The notes below the pieces were generated by a model that was not told the origin of the DNA, did no database searches, and saw nothing but the letters and a program-made list of their open reading frames with translations. This document shows, piece after piece, positions 62,139-64,000 of a stretch of DNA of 64,000 nucleotides. Source of the stretch: a virus; the IMG/VR virus record IMGVR_UViG_3300009078_000075, positions 1-64,000 of that record; one strand, given 5' to 3'. The translations under genes were made by a program, and so were the position numbers. The number at the start of each line of letters is the position of its first letter. Position 1 is the stretch's first letter.

Positions 62139-62648
62139 ATGGCTGTAACCATTGTTACATCGGTATCAGGGGAAAGTTCAAATTCTTATGCTTCTCTTAC
62201 TGAAATTAATACCTATATTGAAGCTCATCCGTTGTTTTATGCAACTTGGGCGGCATTAACCGATGCTGTAAAAAATACATGGTTAGTGTATGCGACCAGG
62301 GCAATTGACCGGGCATATCGATATAGGGGGGCCCGGTATGATAAGGATCAGGCATTGGAATTTCCACGTTCTATCACTGATGATCATACAGATGAGGGGG
62401 CGATGCCCCAAAAGGTAAAAGATGCACAGGGAGAAATGATCATATACCTCTATAAACACATTTCTTCTGATGATATGTCTCCAGAACAGGAAATTAGTCA
62501 ATTGTCGATTGGTCGAGGGGCATTGTCCCTTGTATTTAAGGATAAACGTGCTGATTTTAAGGCGGGCGGGGGATATCTTGATACTGTTCGATCCCTATTG
62601 AGGGAATGGATAATTAGTGATTCAAATATCGAATTGTTGAGAGGATAA
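62139..62648 (+). CDS. Head-tail connector-like protein (DnaT-like fold)
   Basis: The 169-residue protein begins with SVSGESSNSYASLTEINTYIEAHPLFYATW and includes TRAIDRAYRYRGARYDKDQALEFPRSITDD. These match a set of phage proteins annotated as DnaT-like ssDNA-binding or head-completion proteins (often after the capsid). The C-terminal LLREWIISDSNIELLRG is typical. Most likely part of the head-tail joint. Confidence 0.68.
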   Translation: MAVTIVTSVSGESSNSYASLTEINTYIEAHPLFYATWAALTDAVKNTWLVYATRAIDRAYRYRGARYDKDQALEFPRSITDDHTDEGAMPQKVKDAQGEMIIYLYKHISSDDMSPEQEISQLSIGRGALSLVFKDKRADFKAGGGYLDTVRSLLREWIISDSNIELLRG

Positions 62649-62652
62649 TAAA

Positions 62653-62832
62653 ATGAAAAAAGAACTTGTTATATGTGAAAAAGCTGGTAAATGCAAGGAT
62701 AAACAAATTGATGATGATTTTGTATGCCCTCACTCCGTTGAACATACTCCGAATGGTTGTTGTGATTCATTAAGTTGTTTTATTAACGGACATTTTGAAC
62801 AAGTTAAATGTATAAAAAGTGTCAATAAATAA
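62653..62832 (+). CDS. Small Cys-rich hypothetical protein (59 aa)
   Basis: MKKELVICEKAGKCKDKQID...CCDSLSCF has seven cysteines that may coordinate metal. The start lies 5 bases after the connector stop. The end overlaps the next gene by 14 bases. Not recognised. Confidence 0.5.
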   Translation: MKKELVICEKAGKCKDKQIDDDFVCPHSVEHTPNGCCDSLSCFINGHFEQVKCIKSVNK

Positions 62833-63109
62833 AATTATTGAAAAATTATTGGAACAGGAAAAAACACATCCTAATCCAATTCATATCGATCTTGAGTCAT
62901 CTCTTCCCGTGTATACAATTTGTGAGGTTATACGGGAAATATATACATTATCTTCTGATGGTGAAATTAAAAATAGATGTATTTTAGTACAGATAATGGC
63001 GAAAAAAATGAGTAGAAAGTTGCAAGAAAATTATAAAAAGGAACATCCTGAATCAAAGGGGGACTGGACCGAGAATAAATTTTTTCCAAAAAAGATTGAG
63101 GATAAATAA
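62819..63109 (+). CDS. Hypothetical protein (96 aa), GTG start
   Basis: The GTG at 62819 gives MSINKIIEKLLEQEKTHPNPIHIDLESSLPVYTICEVIREIY, a helical protein with a basic end. It ends in TAATG shared with the next gene. Not recognised. Confidence 0.5.
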   Translation: MSINKIIEKLLEQEKTHPNPIHIDLESSLPVYTICEVIREIYTLSSDGEIKNRCILVQIMAKKMSRKLQENYKKEHPESKGDWTENKFFPKKIEDK

Positions 63110-63279
63110 TGCCAACCATGACTTGTCAAAAAAACGGGAAACCCGGGTATAAGTATGGGGAGCATGGAACGTGTTATACTGGTTCAGGGGGAAAGAGGAA
63201 AGCATTAAAACAAGCGGTGGCAATACATGCTTCAGGTTTTCGTGAAATGAAACATTCAAAGGTGAAAAAGGTTAAATAA
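63109..63279 (+). CDS. Small phage protein (56 aa, Gly/Lys-rich)
   Basis: MPTMTCQKNGKPGYKYGEHGTCYTGSGGKRKAL... with a Lys-rich end resembles small phage proteins with a KPGYK(Y/W)G(E)xGKCYTG core, found near head-tail genes. TAATG overlap to the previous gene. Confidence 0.55.
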   Translation: MPTMTCQKNGKPGYKYGEHGTCYTGSGGKRKALKQAVAIHASGFREMKHSKVKKVK

Positions 63280-63281
63280 AA

Positions 63282-63668
63282 ATGGGACTTGTTAGTGGGG
63301 GATTTGTAAAGGGCATTGTTAATAAATATCTTTCAGATTCTTCTATTACCGTTGCCCTTGTTTATAAAAGTATTACAAATTCATATAGCATCACCACTGC
63401 TGAAAACACAGAAACAGCAACATCCATTTCAGTAAGAGGAATAAGAATTATTTATACAAAAGAAGGTGTTCCTGTATCTGCGGGTGATTTACAGGGAAGG
63501 ACAATTTCATTTTTAATAAGGGAAAAATATTTTTCTGATAATTTAATTACCCCAAAAAAGGGTGATAAAATTACCTATGACGGAATTGATTTTGAAATAT
63601 CTGATTTTGAAAAAACAGTGGTGGGATCAACTGAAATGATGCTTGAATTTAATTGTGTGAAAACATAA
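63282..63668 (+). CDS. Head-tail joining-like protein (128 aa)
   Basis: The mixed beta protein with VSAGDLQGRTISFLIREKYF and DKITYDGIDFEISDFEKTVVGS has a form seen in phage head closure or neck proteins. Position (after the connector) agrees. Moderate confidence. Confidence 0.5.
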   Translation: MGLVSGGFVKGIVNKYLSDSSITVALVYKSITNSYSITTAENTETATSISVRGIRIIYTKEGVPVSAGDLQGRTISFLIREKYFSDNLITPKKGDKITYDGIDFEISDFEKTVVGSTEMMLEFNCVKT

Positions 63669-63678
63669 GGGGATATAA

Positions 63679-63858
63679 ATGTCAAAAAATCAGAAAATCA
63701 CATTTGAAAAATTAACAGGAAGAACAGATCGATCTGTTATTTTACCTACCCATGCTTTTCCAATGACAAAAATGAGGACTTCAAATGGATTACCCTTTTA
63801 TAGGGTTACTATTGAAGGGGGAACAAGAGACATTCAATATCCCATGATTAAACGATAA
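63679..63858 (+). CDS. Small hypothetical protein (59 aa)
   Basis: MSKNQKITFEKLTGRTDRSVILPTHAF...QYPMIKR is beta-rich; ends TAATG into the next gene. Likely a minor head-tail protein by position. Confidence 0.5.
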   Translation: MSKNQKITFEKLTGRTDRSVILPTHAFPMTKMRTSNGLPFYRVTIEGGTRDIQYPMIKR

Positions 63859-64000
63859 TGGCCGGTGAGTTTAATGTATCCCTTAAATCAAATTTTCATC
63901 AATTTTTTGAATCCGTTCAAAGGGATCTTAAAAAATTCGATGAAAAGTCTATTGGTATAGCAAAAACCGTTGCAATTCAAGCCCTTTCCGATTTACAATT
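63858..64000 (+). CDS. Tail-completion-like protein, partial
   Basis: Only the N-terminal 47 residues lie in the window (MAGEFNVSLKSNFHQFFESVQRDLKKFDEK...). The helical start and the SVQRDLKKFDEKSIGIAKTVAIQAL pattern recall phage HK97 gp10-type or tail-completion proteins. It continues past the right edge. Confidence 0.45.
   Translation, partial: MAGEFNVSLKSNFHQFFESVQRDLKKFDEKSIGIAKTVAIQALSDLQ

Overview
This window is a very AT-rich (estimated near 30% GC), densely packed segment of a tailed double-stranded DNA phage genome. It carries terminase, portal, scaffold, capsid and head-completion genes, a phage replication module, several sigma-like factors, an intein, a homing-type HNH domain and one tRNA gene. 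Shine-Dalgarno sites (AGGAG, AAGGG) are strong and stop/start overlaps (ATGA, TAATG) are frequent. A lipid A deacylase-like beta-barrel and several secreted small proteins suggest a Gram-negative host, but the sequence does not identify it. Both ends cut through genes, so the window is part of a larger genome.

Layout. From 1 to 27.7 kb almost everything is leftward (- strand): a lytic transglycosylase, two sigma-like factors, nucleotide enzymes (HAD nucleotidase, thymidylate synthase-like), glycosyl- and sulfotransferases, then replication and recombination: uracil-DNA-glycosylase/DNA polymerase I fusion, beta-clamp-like protein, DpdA-like DNA transglycosylase, SbcC-like ATPase, PD-(D/E)XK nuclease, RecA-like recombinase, gp32-like SSB and clamp loader. 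After these come surface-sugar enzymes and a head module: split MuF-type head protein with a metallopeptidase and an ADP-ribosyltransferase domain, portal, TerL with intein, TerS. From 28.0 kb onward everything is rightward (+ strand): SNF2-type helicase, primase, an origin-like 0.9-kb gene-free block, DnaB/RepA-type helicase, a 7-deazaguanine synthesis operon (QueD, QueE, QueC, FolE), tRNA-Lys, dNTP enzymes (dNMP kinase, dCMP deaminase, dUTPase), about 13 kb of small accessory genes, then scaffold, major capsid protein and head-tail connectors running off the right edge.

How it works together. QueD, QueE, QueC and FolE make preQ0 from GTP, and the DpdA-like enzyme 25 kb away could exchange it for guanine in DNA. 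The phage probably carries 7-deazaguanine-modified DNA against host nucleases. Two recurrent promoter-like motifs are visible. Class 1 (core CGATATATATAATAGAG, six copies) and class 2 (TACATAATAWTA, at least eleven copies) together may reflect the phage sigma-like factors. Three class 2 sites each drive a conserved, roughly 60-nt GGGCAAAG...CTTTGCCC hairpin that I do not recognise and regard as the best candidate for an undescribed element. A second candidate structured RNA lies at about 51.75-52.0 kb. The MuF head gene appears to have been interrupted by about 0.93 kb that carries a toxin-like metallopeptidase domain and a small gene with a paralogue at 57.85 kb.
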